Origin: Demequina subtropica
GTDB taxonomy: Bacteria; Actinomycetota; Actinomycetes; Actinomycetales; Demequinaceae
Direction: 5' to 3'
Assembly (NCBI RefSeq): GCF_000971235.1
Contig: NZ_BBMB01000002.1
Location: 62,001-126,000 of the forward strand
DNA: 64,000 nucleotides
The position numbers and the translations under genes are program-made. Of the stretch, positions 54,650-62,621 are shown one piece after another. Position 1 is the first letter of the stretch, and each line of letters starts with the position of its first letter. Under the pieces are notes generated by a model. That model did no database searches and was not told the DNA's origin. It worked only from the letters and a program-made list of their open reading frames with translations.

Positions 54650-56728
54650 TCAGACGGTCGCGACCGCGTCGACGGTCGCGAGCTTCTTGTCGCGGGACTT
54701 GAGGGTGACCACGATCGCGGTCATGAGCAGCACGCCGGCCGCGAGGGCGACCAGGAACCACAGGAAGCCGCCCATGAGGGGCAGGACCCAGATGCCGCCG
54801 TGCGGTGCGCGCAGGGTCACGCCGAACACCATGATCAGACCGCCGGTGAGGGCCGAGCCGATCACGGAGGAGACGATGACGCGGACCGGGTCGGCCGCCG
54901 CGAACGGGATCGCTCCCTCGGAGATGAACGAGGCGCCGAGGAGCCACGCAGCCTTGCCGTTCTCCCGCTCGGGCTCCGAGAAGAGCCTCGGGCGGACGGT
55001 GGTGGCGAGCGCCATGGCGAGCGGGGCGACCATGCCGGCGCCCATGACGGCCGCCATGATGGTGAGCGCGGTCGAGTCGGTCGCGGTCCCGGCGGCCGCC
55101 AGCCCTGCGGTGCCGAAGAAGTAGGCGACCTTGTTGACCGGGCCGCCCAGGTCGAAGCCCATCATCGCGCCGAGCACCACGCCGAGGATGAAGGCGCTGC
55201 CGCCCTGGAGGCCGGTGAGCCACTCGTTGAGGCCGTCGGAGAGCGCGGTGATGGGGCGTCCCAGGAGCGTGATGAACAGGCCCACGCTGATGAGGCTCGA
55301 CAGCAGCGGGATGACCACCACCGGCATCACGCCGCGCACGCCCTTGTGGACCTTCCACGAGGCGATCCACTTGGCGACCAGGCCGCCGAGCAGACCGGTG
55401 ACGATGCCGCCCAGGAAGCCGGCACCCATCCCTTAGGCGACGGAGCCGCCCACGATGCCGGGCACCAGCCCCGGTCGGTCGGCGATCGCGAAGGCGATGA
55501 AGCCCGACAGGATCGGGACCAGGAAGCCGAACGCCGCGCCGCCGATGACGAACAGCAGGGCAGCCCACGCGGTCAGCGAGGTGAAGTCGAAGTTCTGCGC
55601 GAGGTTGTACGGGTCGACCTCGGTGACGCTCGGGTCGACGTAGCTCGCGTGGTAATTGGTGATCTCGATCGCGCCGTTCTCCCCGAGCGCGAACTGCGCG
55701 AGCATGAAGGACAGAGCGATGAGGATGCCGCCCGCCGCGACGAACGGGATCATGTAGCTCACGCCCGTCATCAGCCACTGGCGCAGGCGGGTGCCGAGCC
55801 CGGCCTCCTTGTCGACCTTGGTCGCCAGCCCGGACGATGCGGAGGGTGCCGCGGCCTCGGCGTGCGGGTTGGTCTTCCACTCGGAGGACATCGCGACCGC
55901 TTGGGCGATCAGCGCGGGACCGTCGGAGATGGCCTTCTTCACGCCGACGTCGACGATGGGCTTGCCGGAGAAGCGCTCGGCGCTGCGCACCTCGACGTCG
56001 TGGGCGAAGATCACGGCATCGGCCGCGGCGATCTCCTCCGCCGTGAGCGGTGTCGCGCCTGCGGAGCCCTGCGTCTCGACCTTCATGGTGTGGCCCGCGT
56101 CCTTGGCAGCCCGCTCGAGCGCCTCGGCCGCCATGTAGGTGTGCGCGATGCCGGTGGGGCAGGACGTGACGCCCACGAGCGTGAGGCCGGACGATGCGGC
56201 GCGAACCGGCGCCGGCGCGACGGGCTCGGGCGCGGGCTCGGGGGCCTCGGCCGCCGGGGTCGGAACCGGCGGCGGCGAGACGACGACGTCCCCCACCTCC
56301 GCCTCGACGATCGCGACGACCTCGTCCGCGGTGGTCGCGGAGCGGAGCGCGCCCGTGAACTCCTTCTTCATGAGCGCCTTGGCCAGCCGCGGCAGCACCT
56401 TCATGTGCGCCTCTCCGGCGCCCTCGGGCGCGGCGATGAGGAACACGAGCGAGGCGGGGCCGTCCTTCGCGCCCCAGTCGATCCCGTCGGTGCGGGCGAA
56501 GGCGAGCGTCGGCTCGGTGATGGCGGCGCTGCGCGCGTGAGGGATGGCGATGCCGCCCGGGAGCCCGGTGGCCATCGTCTCCTCGCGCTTGCGGACATCC
56601 GCGACGAAGGCCTCGACGTCCGTGCAGCGCCCCGAGGCGACAAGTGTTCCGGCCAGCGCGCGTGTGGCCGCGTGGCGGTCCTCCGCGGCGAGGTCGAGGA
56701 TGACCTGATCAGCGGTGATCAGTGACAT
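54650..56728 (-). pseudogene. fruA: Fructose-specific PTS enzyme IIABC, split by an in-frame TAA
   Basis: Would phosphorylate and import fructose as fructose-1-phosphate. The first part (56728-55433, 431 residues) holds EIIA with active His64 (GIAIPHAR), EIIB with active Cys190 (GVTSCPTGIAHT) and the first helices of EIIC. At 55435-55433 a TAA follows VPGIVGGSVA. The same frame then continues from ATG 55429 as MGAGFLGGIVTGLLGGL to 54650 (259 residues), the rest of EIIC. Without the TAA the protein would be a normal ~692-residue FruA, so this is a single-codon interruption inside the membrane domain. A genuine nonsense mutation, a sequencing error, or stop-restart translation (TAA-GGG-ATG) are possible. 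All surrounding operon genes look intact. Confidence 0.85.
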
Positions 56729-56747
56729 GGGGGTGTTCCTTTCGGGG

Positions 56748-57698
56748 TCAGCGCTGACCGAGGGCCAGGCCTGCAGGGGGCGTGCGCGAGAGCTGCACGG
56801 TGATGCCGCGGAGGTCCGCGGGGGAGGGGACCCGGCTGCCGGGAAGGGTCACGGCAGCGGAGCCCCAGAGGACGCCCTCGGCGAGGGCGTCGGCGGGGGG
56901 CAGGCCTCGGGTGAGGCCGTGGAGGAGGCCGGCGAGCATGCAGTCGCCGGCTCCGACGGTCGAGACGGGCGCCGGGATCGACGCGCGTGCATGGATGGCG
57001 TGGGTCGCGTCGACGAGCAGGGCGCCGTCGCCGCCGAGGCTCACCACCACGGTCCGCACGCCCACGGCGACCAGGTCGCCCGCGGCGATCTGGACGTCGC
57101 CGAGGGTGGGGAGTGCGCGGCCGACCAGCTCGCACAGCTCCTCGTGGTTGGGCTTGATGAGGTCCGGGCGTGCCTCCACCGCCTCGGCGAGCGGCGCGCC
57201 GGAGCTGTCGATGGCGACGCGGGCGTCCCTGGCGCGGGCGTGCGCGATGAGGTCGCTGTAGAGAGAGTCGGGGGCGCCGGGAGGGAGGCTGCCGCACCCG
57301 ACCACCCACGCCGCTCCGCGTGCGCTCGCGGACGTCGCGTCGAGGAGGGCATCGACCTCCGCGGCCGAGAGCTCGGGTCCGGGCTCGTTGAGCTTGGTCG
57401 TGGTGCCGTCGGGCTCGAGCACCGAGATGTTCATCCGGGCGCTGCCGGCCACGGGAACCGGGCGGTGGGCCACCCCGGCGGCGGTGAGCAGCTCCTCGAG
57501 CAGGTGGCCCTCGGGGCCGCCGACGGGGAGGACCGCGACGGCGTCCCCGCCCTGCGCGGTGATGGCTCGTGCGACGTTGACGCCCTTGCCTCCCGCGTCG
57601 ACCCGCACCTCGGCGGCGCGGTTGACCTCGCCGCGCTCGAGCGCGGCGAGCGTGATGGCGCGGTCGACGCTCGGGTTGGGGGTGAGGGTGACGATCAT
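56748..57698 (-). CDS. fruK: 1-phosphofructokinase
   Basis: PfkB-family kinase of 316 residues turning fructose-1-phosphate into fructose-1,6-bisphosphate. It starts MIVTLTPNPSVDRAI, has AGGKGVNVARAITAQGG, and the catalytic anion hole STVGAGDCMLAGLLHGL (GAGD Asp). PNPSVD is diagnostic of the FruK/LacC branch. The ATG overlaps the fruR stop, and fruA begins 20 bases after its end. Confidence 0.95.
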   Translation of the reverse strand: MIVTLTPNPSVDRAITLAALERGEVNRAAEVRVDAGGKGVNVARAITAQGGDAVAVLPVGGPEGHLLEELLTAAGVAHRPVPVAGSARMNISVLEPDGTTTKLNEPGPELSAAEVDALLDATSASARGAAWVVGCGSLPPGAPDSLYSDLIAHARARDARVAIDSSGAPLAEAVEARPDLIKPNHEELCELVGRALPTLGDVQIAAGDLVAVGVRTVVVSLGGDGALLVDATHAIHARASIPAPVSTVGAGDCMLAGLLHGLTRGLPPADALAEGVLWGSAAVTLPGSRVPSPADLRGITVQLSRTPPAGLALGQR

Positions 57699-58456
57699 GC
57701 CGCCACGACCTCGGTGCCGGCCGCGCGGAGCTCGTCCGCGACGTCGTTCGCGAGCTCGGCGTCGGTGACGATGAGGTCCACCTCGTCGAGAGCGGCGAAG
57801 CGGTGCAGATGGTCGTCGCCGGCCTTCGACGAGTCGGCGGCGACGACGACGCGCCGTGCGGCCTTGACCATCGCGCGCTTCACGCGCGCCTCGTCCTGGT
57901 CCGGGGTGGTGAGACCCCGCGCCGCGGAGAAGCCGTTGGTGCCCACGACCGCGACGTCGGCGACGATGCCGGCGAGCGCATCGGTCGCCCAGTCGCCCAC
58001 CGCGGCGGCGGTGACGCCGCGGACGCGGCCGCCGAGCACGTAGAGCGAGATGCCCGGCCGGGTCGACAGGGCGCTCGCGGCGGGAAGCGAGTCGGTGATG
58101 ACCGTGAGGTCGATGTCGACGGGGAGCGCGTCGACGAGCGCCTGCGTGGTCGAGCCGGCGTCGAGGATGACGGTGCCGCCCGCCGGCAGCTCGGCGAGGA
58201 CGCGCGACGCGATGCGGCGCTTGACGTCGGGACGCAGGGTCGAGCGCGAGGCGAGCGTGGGCTCGAGCTCGAACCGCTCGACGGGGATCGCGCCGCCGTG
58301 GACCCGGCGCAGCGATCCGCGCCGCTCGAGAACCGTGAGGTCGCGGCGGATGGTCTCGGTGGTGACCGCCAGCGCCTCGGCGAGCGAGGCGACCTCGACG
58401 CGGCCCGCGGTGCGCGCCTCCGCAAGGATGCGCTGCTGTCGCTCCGTCGCGTACAT
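57695..58456 (-). CDS. fruR: DeoR-family regulator of the fructose operon
   Basis: A 253-residue repressor with the DeoR HTH (MYATERQQRILAEARTAGRVEVASLAEALAVTTETIRRDLTVLERRGSLRRVHGGAI) and a C-terminal sugar-phosphate domain (VILDAGSTTQALVD, VVGTNGFSAARGLTTPDQDEARVKRAMV). The first gene of fruR-fruK-fruA-ptsH-ptsI, so it probably represses its own operon until fructose-1-phosphate accumulates. The ATG at 58456 follows AAGGAG. Upstream in-frame codons are promoter DNA. Confidence 0.94.
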   Translation of the reverse strand: MYATERQQRILAEARTAGRVEVASLAEALAVTTETIRRDLTVLERRGSLRRVHGGAIPVERFELEPTLASRSTLRPDVKRRIASRVLAELPAGGTVILDAGSTTQALVDALPVDIDLTVITDSLPAASALSTRPGISLYVLGGRVRGVTAAAVGDWATDALAGIVADVAVVGTNGFSAARGLTTPDQDEARVKRAMVKAARRVVVAADSSKAGDDHLHRFAALDEVDLIVTDAELANDVADELRAAGTEVVAA

Positions 58457-58483
58457 GGATGACTCCTTTGTCCGGATTTCCAC

Positions 58484-58523
58484 ATAAAAACACAGAAACA
58501 AAGGGATTGCAACAGGAACAAAG
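58484..58523 (-). promoter_or_regulatory. fru operon promoter with two direct-repeat operators
   Basis: Read on the minus strand: -35 TTGCAA (58512-58507), a 17-base spacer and -10 TTTTAT (58489-58484), in a strikingly AT-rich stretch. Overlapping them, ACAGAAACAAAG (58492-58503) and ACAGGAACAAAG (58512-58523) are 12-bp direct repeats 20 bp apart, two helical turns, which suits a FruR dimer pair covering the promoter. Confidence 0.7.
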
Positions 58524-58544
58524 AAAAACGGGCGCCCCTCCCCT

Positions 58545-58643
58545 CCGACACTGCGAACGGATCTCGCCGCGACACGCCGCGCCGCCCCGCGCATCGTGCG
58601 CTCCGCGGCGGCGTGTCGGGCTCCACTCCGTTGTGGCTGTCAG
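58545..58643. repeat. Dispersed ~99-bp palindromic element, copy 3
   Basis: 99 bp bounded by CCGACACTGCGAACGGA (58545-58561) and TCCGTTGTGGCTGTCAG (58627-58643). Inner arms are GCGACACGCCGCG and CGGCGGCGTGTCGG, with GCGCATCGTGCG at the centre. Unlike the other copies it sits between divergent genes (fruR and the Bax1-like gene), so it is not simply a terminator. Confidence 0.85.
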
Positions 58644-58755
58644 GAGGGGAGGGGTGGGAGCGCTGGCGGTGCCTGGCGCGTTGTCCCCACGACGGCCCCG
58701 CCGCCGCGCGATGGCGCGTGTCTAGACTGGGGCGGTCATCCACTGAGGAGGAAAC

Positions 58756-59583
58756 GTGGCAAGTCCGGTGTTCAGCAACGCCCAGGAGTTCAAGGCCGAC
58801 CCGCTGCTGGCGGATCAGCCCAGCGCAGCCGACCTGGAGCGCCAGTACCAGGCGCCGTCCGCGGCGCCGGGCTACGTGGTCACGGAGCGGATGAGCTATC
58901 AGGGCGTCATCAACAAGACCGCCGGCCTCGGCATCGTCACGCTGGGCCTGGGAGCAGCGACGTACGTGTACGTCGCGCAGCAGCCCTCGGCGCTGCTGTT
59001 CGCGTTCGGCGCGGGCATCCTCGCGATGATCGTCGGCCTCGTCGCCGCCTTCAAGCGGACCCCCGGGCCCGCGCTCGTGGCCACGTACGCGGCGGCCGAG
59101 GGCGTGTTCCTCGGCGCGATCACCGTCGCCATCGAGACCTGGGCGGACGTGCCCGGCGCGGGCGTGCAGGCGCTGCTCGCGACCGGCCTCACGTTCATGA
59201 TCTGCCTGTGGCTGTACCGCTCGGGCAAGGTCCGCTACACCGCGAAGCTCAACAAGATCTTCATGATCGGCGCGATCTCGTACCTCGCGTTCAGCCTGGT
59301 CAACCTGGGCTACATGATCTTCAGCGACTCGAACCAGATGTTCGGCCTCTACTCGGTCGAGATCGCCGGCATCGGCGTCCCGCTCGGCGCGATCATCGGC
59401 CTGGTGGCGATCCTGCTCGCGTGCATCTCGCTCATCGGCGACTTCGACTTCATCGACAACGGCGTGAAGCGCGGCCTCGACAAGAAGATCGAGTGGAAGG
59501 CCGCGTTCGGCCTCATCGTGACGCTCGTGTGGCTCTACACCGAGTTCCTGCGTCTCATCGCGATCTTCTCCGGTCGCGACTGA
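58756..59583 (+). CDS. Bax inhibitor-1/YccA family membrane protein
   Basis: A 275-residue seven-helix protein with a hydrophilic N-terminus (1-50) and the BI-1 pattern: TAGLGIVTLGLGAATYVYV, VATYAAAEGVFLGAITVAIE, and GVPLGAIIGLVAILLACISLIGDFDFIDNGVKRGLDKKIEWKAAFGLIVTLVWLYTEFLRLI with the conserved Asp pair. Relatives act as pH-gated calcium leak channels; the role here is not known. GTG at 58756 follows GAGGAGGAAAC, and a TAGACT box lies about 27 bases upstream. Confidence 0.9.
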   Translation: MASPVFSNAQEFKADPLLADQPSAADLERQYQAPSAAPGYVVTERMSYQGVINKTAGLGIVTLGLGAATYVYVAQQPSALLFAFGAGILAMIVGLVAAFKRTPGPALVATYAAAEGVFLGAITVAIETWADVPGAGVQALLATGLTFMICLWLYRSGKVRYTAKLNKIFMIGAISYLAFSLVNLGYMIFSDSNQMFGLYSVEIAGIGVPLGAIIGLVAILLACISLIGDFDFIDNGVKRGLDKKIEWKAAFGLIVTLVWLYTEFLRLIAIFSGRD

Positions 59584-59594
59584 TCCCGGCGTCC

Positions 59595-59630
59595 ACGAAG
59601 GCCCCCGACCTCACGGTCGGGGGCCTTCGT
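59595..59630. terminator. Terminator between Bax1-like gene and convergent membrane gene
   Basis: Perfect 16-bp stem ACGAAGGCCCCCGACC with its complement and a TCAC loop, followed by CGTCC. Placed to serve both converging genes. Confidence 0.85.
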
Positions 59631-59649
59631 CGTCCTCGGCCGCGACGGG

Positions 59650-60078
59650 TCACGCGGTCCGCGCGTGCGGCCGGGCGAGCTCCGCGCGCGTCGCTCCGTC
59701 GCGGCGGCGGGGGAAGAGCCCGATCATCGCCACGATGAACACCAGCGGCATGTAGGAGGCCGTGGACACCTGCGACAGCGCGACCACGCCGCTCGCGACG
59801 GTCGCGATCGCCGCGATCCAGTCGATCGCCTGGACGCCGATCATCGCGACGATCCACGAGCGATGGCGGAAGGGGTCCCGGATCGCGAGCGCGAGGCCGT
59901 AGGCGAAGCCCAGGGCGCGGGCGCTGAAGAGGGCGAAGAGGAACGCCGTCCACGCGGGTGCGGCGGGGAGGTCGAGCATCTCGGCGAATCTCGCCGGGGC
60001 CGCGAGCAGGAGGACGGCGAAGAAGAGTTGGAAGGCGATCACCACGGTGAGCGTGATGCGGAGCAGCAGGGTGCGCAT
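59650..60078 (-). CDS. Small four-helix membrane protein of unknown function
   Basis: A 142-residue protein with four predicted helices (LLLRITLTVVIAFQLFFAVLLLA; TAFLFALFSARALGFAYGLAL; WIVAMIGVQAIDWIAAIATVASGVVAL; MPLVFIVAMIGLF). No family recognised. AGAGG precedes the ATG at 60078. It is divergent from an HxlR regulator across a short operator-rich region, so it is the likely target of that regulator. Confidence 0.7.
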   Translation of the reverse strand: MRTLLLRITLTVVIAFQLFFAVLLLAAPARFAEMLDLPAAPAWTAFLFALFSARALGFAYGLALAIRDPFRHRSWIVAMIGVQAIDWIAAIATVASGVVALSQVSTASYMPLVFIVAMIGLFPRRRDGATRAELARPHARTA

Positions 60079-60144
60079 GGTCGGACCTCTCGTCGGTGGT
60101 GTCGCCGTCGGTCGGCGACAGCACCACTGTCGCCGGATCGCTTC

Positions 60145-60175
60145 ACTTGCGGAAGTACGCACTTATGATGAAAGT
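60145..60175. promoter_or_regulatory. Probable HxlR operator/promoter region
   Basis: Overlapping inverted repeats ACTTgcggAAGT (60145-60156), AAGTacgcACTT (60153-60164) and ACTTatgatgaAAGT (60161-60175) in the divergent gap. They overlap TATGAT, a good -10 for the HxlR gene. Regularly repeated ACTT/AAGT half-sites suggest cooperative binding and control of both directions. Confidence 0.55.
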
Positions 60176-60199
60176 AGTATCCAGAAGGGAAGTTAGGCC

Positions 60200-60550
60200 G
60201 TGGGTGCACCCGGATGTCCCATCGAGCGCGCCGTGCGCGTGCTCGACGGCAAGTGGACGCTGCTGATCCTGCGGGAGCTGTTCGACGGCAAGCGAAGGTT
60301 CGGCGAGCTGCTCGCCTCGCTCCCCGGCGCGAGCCCCAAGACGCTGACCGACCGCCTGCGGGCCCTCGAGGCGCACGGGGTCGTCGCGCGCGAGGTCTTC
60401 CCCGAGATCCCGCCGCGCGTCGAGTACAGCCTCACGCCGCTTGGGCGCACGCTCGCCCCCGTCATCGACGCGCTGCGTGCGTGGGGCGAGGCCAACCCCG
60501 GAGCCGGCGGTGCCGTGCGCGTTCCCGAGGCCACGCGCGCACGCCCGTGA
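60200..60550 (+). CDS. HxlR family transcriptional regulator
   Basis: A 116-residue winged-helix protein: CPIERAVRVLDGKWTLLILRELFDGKRRFGELLASLPGASPKTLTDRLRALEAHGVVAREVFPEIPPRVEYSLTPLG, the full HxlR motif including the N-terminal Cys used as a redox/electrophile sensor in some members. GTG at 60200 is assigned because it directly precedes this motif. Divergent from the small membrane protein. Confidence 0.9.
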   Translation: MGAPGCPIERAVRVLDGKWTLLILRELFDGKRRFGELLASLPGASPKTLTDRLRALEAHGVVAREVFPEIPPRVEYSLTPLGRTLAPVIDALRAWGEANPGAGGAVRVPEATRARP

Positions 60551-60558
60551 CGCGACGA

Positions 60559-60582
60559 GGCCCCGACCCGGAGGTCGGGGCC
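60559..60582. terminator. Hairpin between hxlR and msrA
   Basis: Perfect 10-bp stem GGCCCCGACC / GGTCGGGGCC with a CGGA loop, nine bases after the HxlR stop and before the convergent msrA end. Confidence 0.7.
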
Positions 60583-60599
60583 CCGTCCGCGGTGCGCCG

Positions 60600-61244
60600 C
60601 TAGGAGAAGCTCACCTGGCAGAAGCCGTGGTTGCAGTAGCCGCCAGGATTCTTGTGCAGGTAGCCCTGGTGGTAGTCCTCGGCGTAGTAGAACGTGCCGT
60701 CGCCCGCCTGGTCCGCGCGCGCGATCTGCGTGGTGATCGCGCCGTAACCCTGCTCCGTGAGGCGGGCCTGGTAGCGCTCGCGCGAGGCCTCGGCGGCCTC
60801 GAGCTGGGCGTCCGTGGTCGCGAAGATCGCGCTGCGGTACTGCGTGCCGATGTCCCCGCCCTGGCGGTTGGCCGTGGTCGGGTCGTGGTTCTCCCAGAAC
60901 GCGGCCAGCAGGGTGTCCAGCGACACGGCCGCGGGGTCGTAGACCACCTGGACGGTCTCCGTGTGACCCGTGAGCGAGGTGCACGTCTCCTGGTAGTTGG
61001 GGTTGCGTGTCCAGCCGCCCATGTAGCCGGCGGCGGTCACGTGCACGCCGGGGATCTGCCAGAAGATGCGCTCCGCACCCCAGAAGCAGCCCATCCCGAC
61101 GTAGAGGACCTCGTGGCCCTCGGGCCAGGGACCCTTGAGGTCCGTGCCAAGCACCACGTGCTTGTCCGCGATCTGCATCTCCGCGTCCCGGCCCGAGAGG
61201 GCCTGGTCCGGCTTGATCATCACGGTCTTGTCGATTCCGAGCAT
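60600..61244 (-). CDS. msrA: Peptide-methionine (S)-S-oxide reductase
   Basis: Repairs oxidised methionine. The 214-residue protein has the catalytic GMGCFWGAERIF, GYMGGWTRNPNYQETC, GHTETVQVVYDP, FWENHDPTT and DIGTQYRSAIF. C-terminal resolving cysteines are in GGYCNHGFCQVSF. An AAGGGAG site precedes the ATG at 61244. Confidence 0.96.
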   Translation of the reverse strand: MLGIDKTVMIKPDQALSGRDAEMQIADKHVVLGTDLKGPWPEGHEVLYVGMGCFWGAERIFWQIPGVHVTAAGYMGGWTRNPNYQETCTSLTGHTETVQVVYDPAAVSLDTLLAAFWENHDPTTANRQGGDIGTQYRSAIFATTDAQLEAAEASRERYQARLTEQGYGAITTQIARADQAGDGTFYYAEDYHQGYLHKNPGGYCNHGFCQVSFS

Positions 61245-61325
61245 CCGTTGCTCCCTTCCGCTGAGACGAACGCCGATGCGCCCCGCCGTGTTCCTCACGT
61301 CCCCGGGCCCGGGCGCGCCGACGGC

Positions 61326-61331
61326 TAGGCT
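61326..61331 (+). promoter_or_regulatory. -10 box of the AI-2E gene
   Basis: TAGGCT seven bases before the ATG at 61339, consistent with a leaderless mRNA. Confidence 0.5.
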
Positions 61332-61338
61332 CCGAAGC

Positions 61339-62595
61339 ATGGCAGATGAGCCCGGTCCCCTGGACACCGACGAAGCGCCTGCCGACGTCGCGTCCGAGTA
61401 CGTGCCGCTGTGGCTGCGCGTCACCGCCGCATGGTCGTGGCGTCTCATCATCGTCGGCATCATCGCGTACGTCATGTTCGCGGGCTTCACCAACTTCGCG
61501 TCCATCATCCTGCCGCTCGCCATCGCCATGCTGATCGCAGCGCCCCTCGAGCAGGCGGTGAGCAGGCTCGAGAAGTGGCACGTCCCCCGCGCGCTCGGCG
61601 CAGCGCTCGCGATCCTCGCGCTTGTCACGGTGGTGCTCGGTCTTGCGGTCGCGGCCGGCAGCTCGATCGTGGCGGGCTTCGGCGACCTCCAGGAGGCGGC
61701 CGTCAAGGGCTTCGACCAGTTCCTCGACTGGCTCGTGGACGGTCCCGTGCACCTGTCCCGCGAGCAGATCGACGACATGCTCGGCAACGTCCAGAAGACG
61801 GTGCAGGACAATGCGTGGGGCGTGGCGACAGGCGCCTTCTCCGTGACAGGGACCATCGGATCGCTCTTCGCCGGCTCGATCGTCGCCCTGTTCTCGCTGT
61901 TCTTCTTCATGAAGGACGGCCGGAAGCTGTGGCTGTGGTTCGTGGGGCTCGTTCCCCGGTCCCGGAGCGAGCGCGTCGACAACGCCGGCATGACCGCGTG
62001 GCTCACGCTGCGGCGCTACACCGAGACGAGCGTGTTCGTCGCGTTCATCGATGCCGTCGGCATCGGCACCGGCGCATGGATCCTGGGGCTCCCGCTCGCG
62101 TTCCCCATCGCGATCTTCGTGTTCCTGCTGTCCTTCATCCCGCTGTTCGGCGCGACCCTGTCCGGCGCGATCGCGGTCCTCGTCGGCCTGTTCGACGGCG
62201 GCTGGCCCACGGCGCTGTGGATGCTCGCGATCGTGCTGCTGGTCCAGCAGATCGAGGGCAACGTGCTGTACCCGTGGCTGTTCGGCAAGGCCGCCTCGCT
62301 GCATCCGCTGGTGATCCTGCTGACGGTCTCCATGGGCACCCTGCTGCTGGGCCTCATCGGCGCCGTCATCGCCGTCCCGATCGTGTCCTTCGTCTATGCG
62401 TTCGGCCGCTCGCTCCACGCCCAGATGACGGCGGAGGCGGAGGTGCCTCCCGACACGGGCGCGGTGCTCACCGAGCATCCACGCGAGGCGATCAAGCGTG
62501 CGCGCGAGGCGATCGCCAAGACCGGCGAGATCCGCGTACGCCGCCGCCACCCCGAGGGTCACGACGACAGCGGGGACGATGCGCCGCACACCTGA
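61339..62595 (+). CDS. AI-2E family transporter
   Basis: A 418-residue multi-pass protein of the AI-2 exporter (TqsA/YdiK) superfamily. Eight helices are visible, with the conserved IFVFLLSFIPLFGATLSGAIAVLVGLFDGGWPTALWMLAIVLLVQQIEGNVLYPWLFGKAASLHPLVILLTVSMGTLLLGLIGAVIAVPI near the C-terminus. A charged cytosolic tail follows. Members export varied substrates (AI-2, Na+/H+). A luxS gene does occur 22 kb away, but a functional link is only a possibility. Confidence 0.88.
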   Translation: MADEPGPLDTDEAPADVASEYVPLWLRVTAAWSWRLIIVGIIAYVMFAGFTNFASIILPLAIAMLIAAPLEQAVSRLEKWHVPRALGAALAILALVTVVLGLAVAAGSSIVAGFGDLQEAAVKGFDQFLDWLVDGPVHLSREQIDDMLGNVQKTVQDNAWGVATGAFSVTGTIGSLFAGSIVALFSLFFFMKDGRKLWLWFVGLVPRSRSERVDNAGMTAWLTLRRYTETSVFVAFIDAVGIGTGAWILGLPLAFPIAIFVFLLSFIPLFGATLSGAIAVLVGLFDGGWPTALWMLAIVLLVQQIEGNVLYPWLFGKAASLHPLVILLTVSMGTLLLGLIGAVIAVPIVSFVYAFGRSLHAQMTAEAEVPPDTGAVLTEHPREAIKRAREAIAKTGEIRVRRRHPEGHDDSGDDAPHT

Positions 62596-62621
62596 GCGGC
62601 GGTCGCGCCTACACTCCTGAG

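Noticed and set aside
61339-62595. Dedicated AI-2 exporter working with luxS
   Set aside because: The AI-2E family has broad substrates and the gene is 22 kb from luxS, so specificity cannot be claimed.
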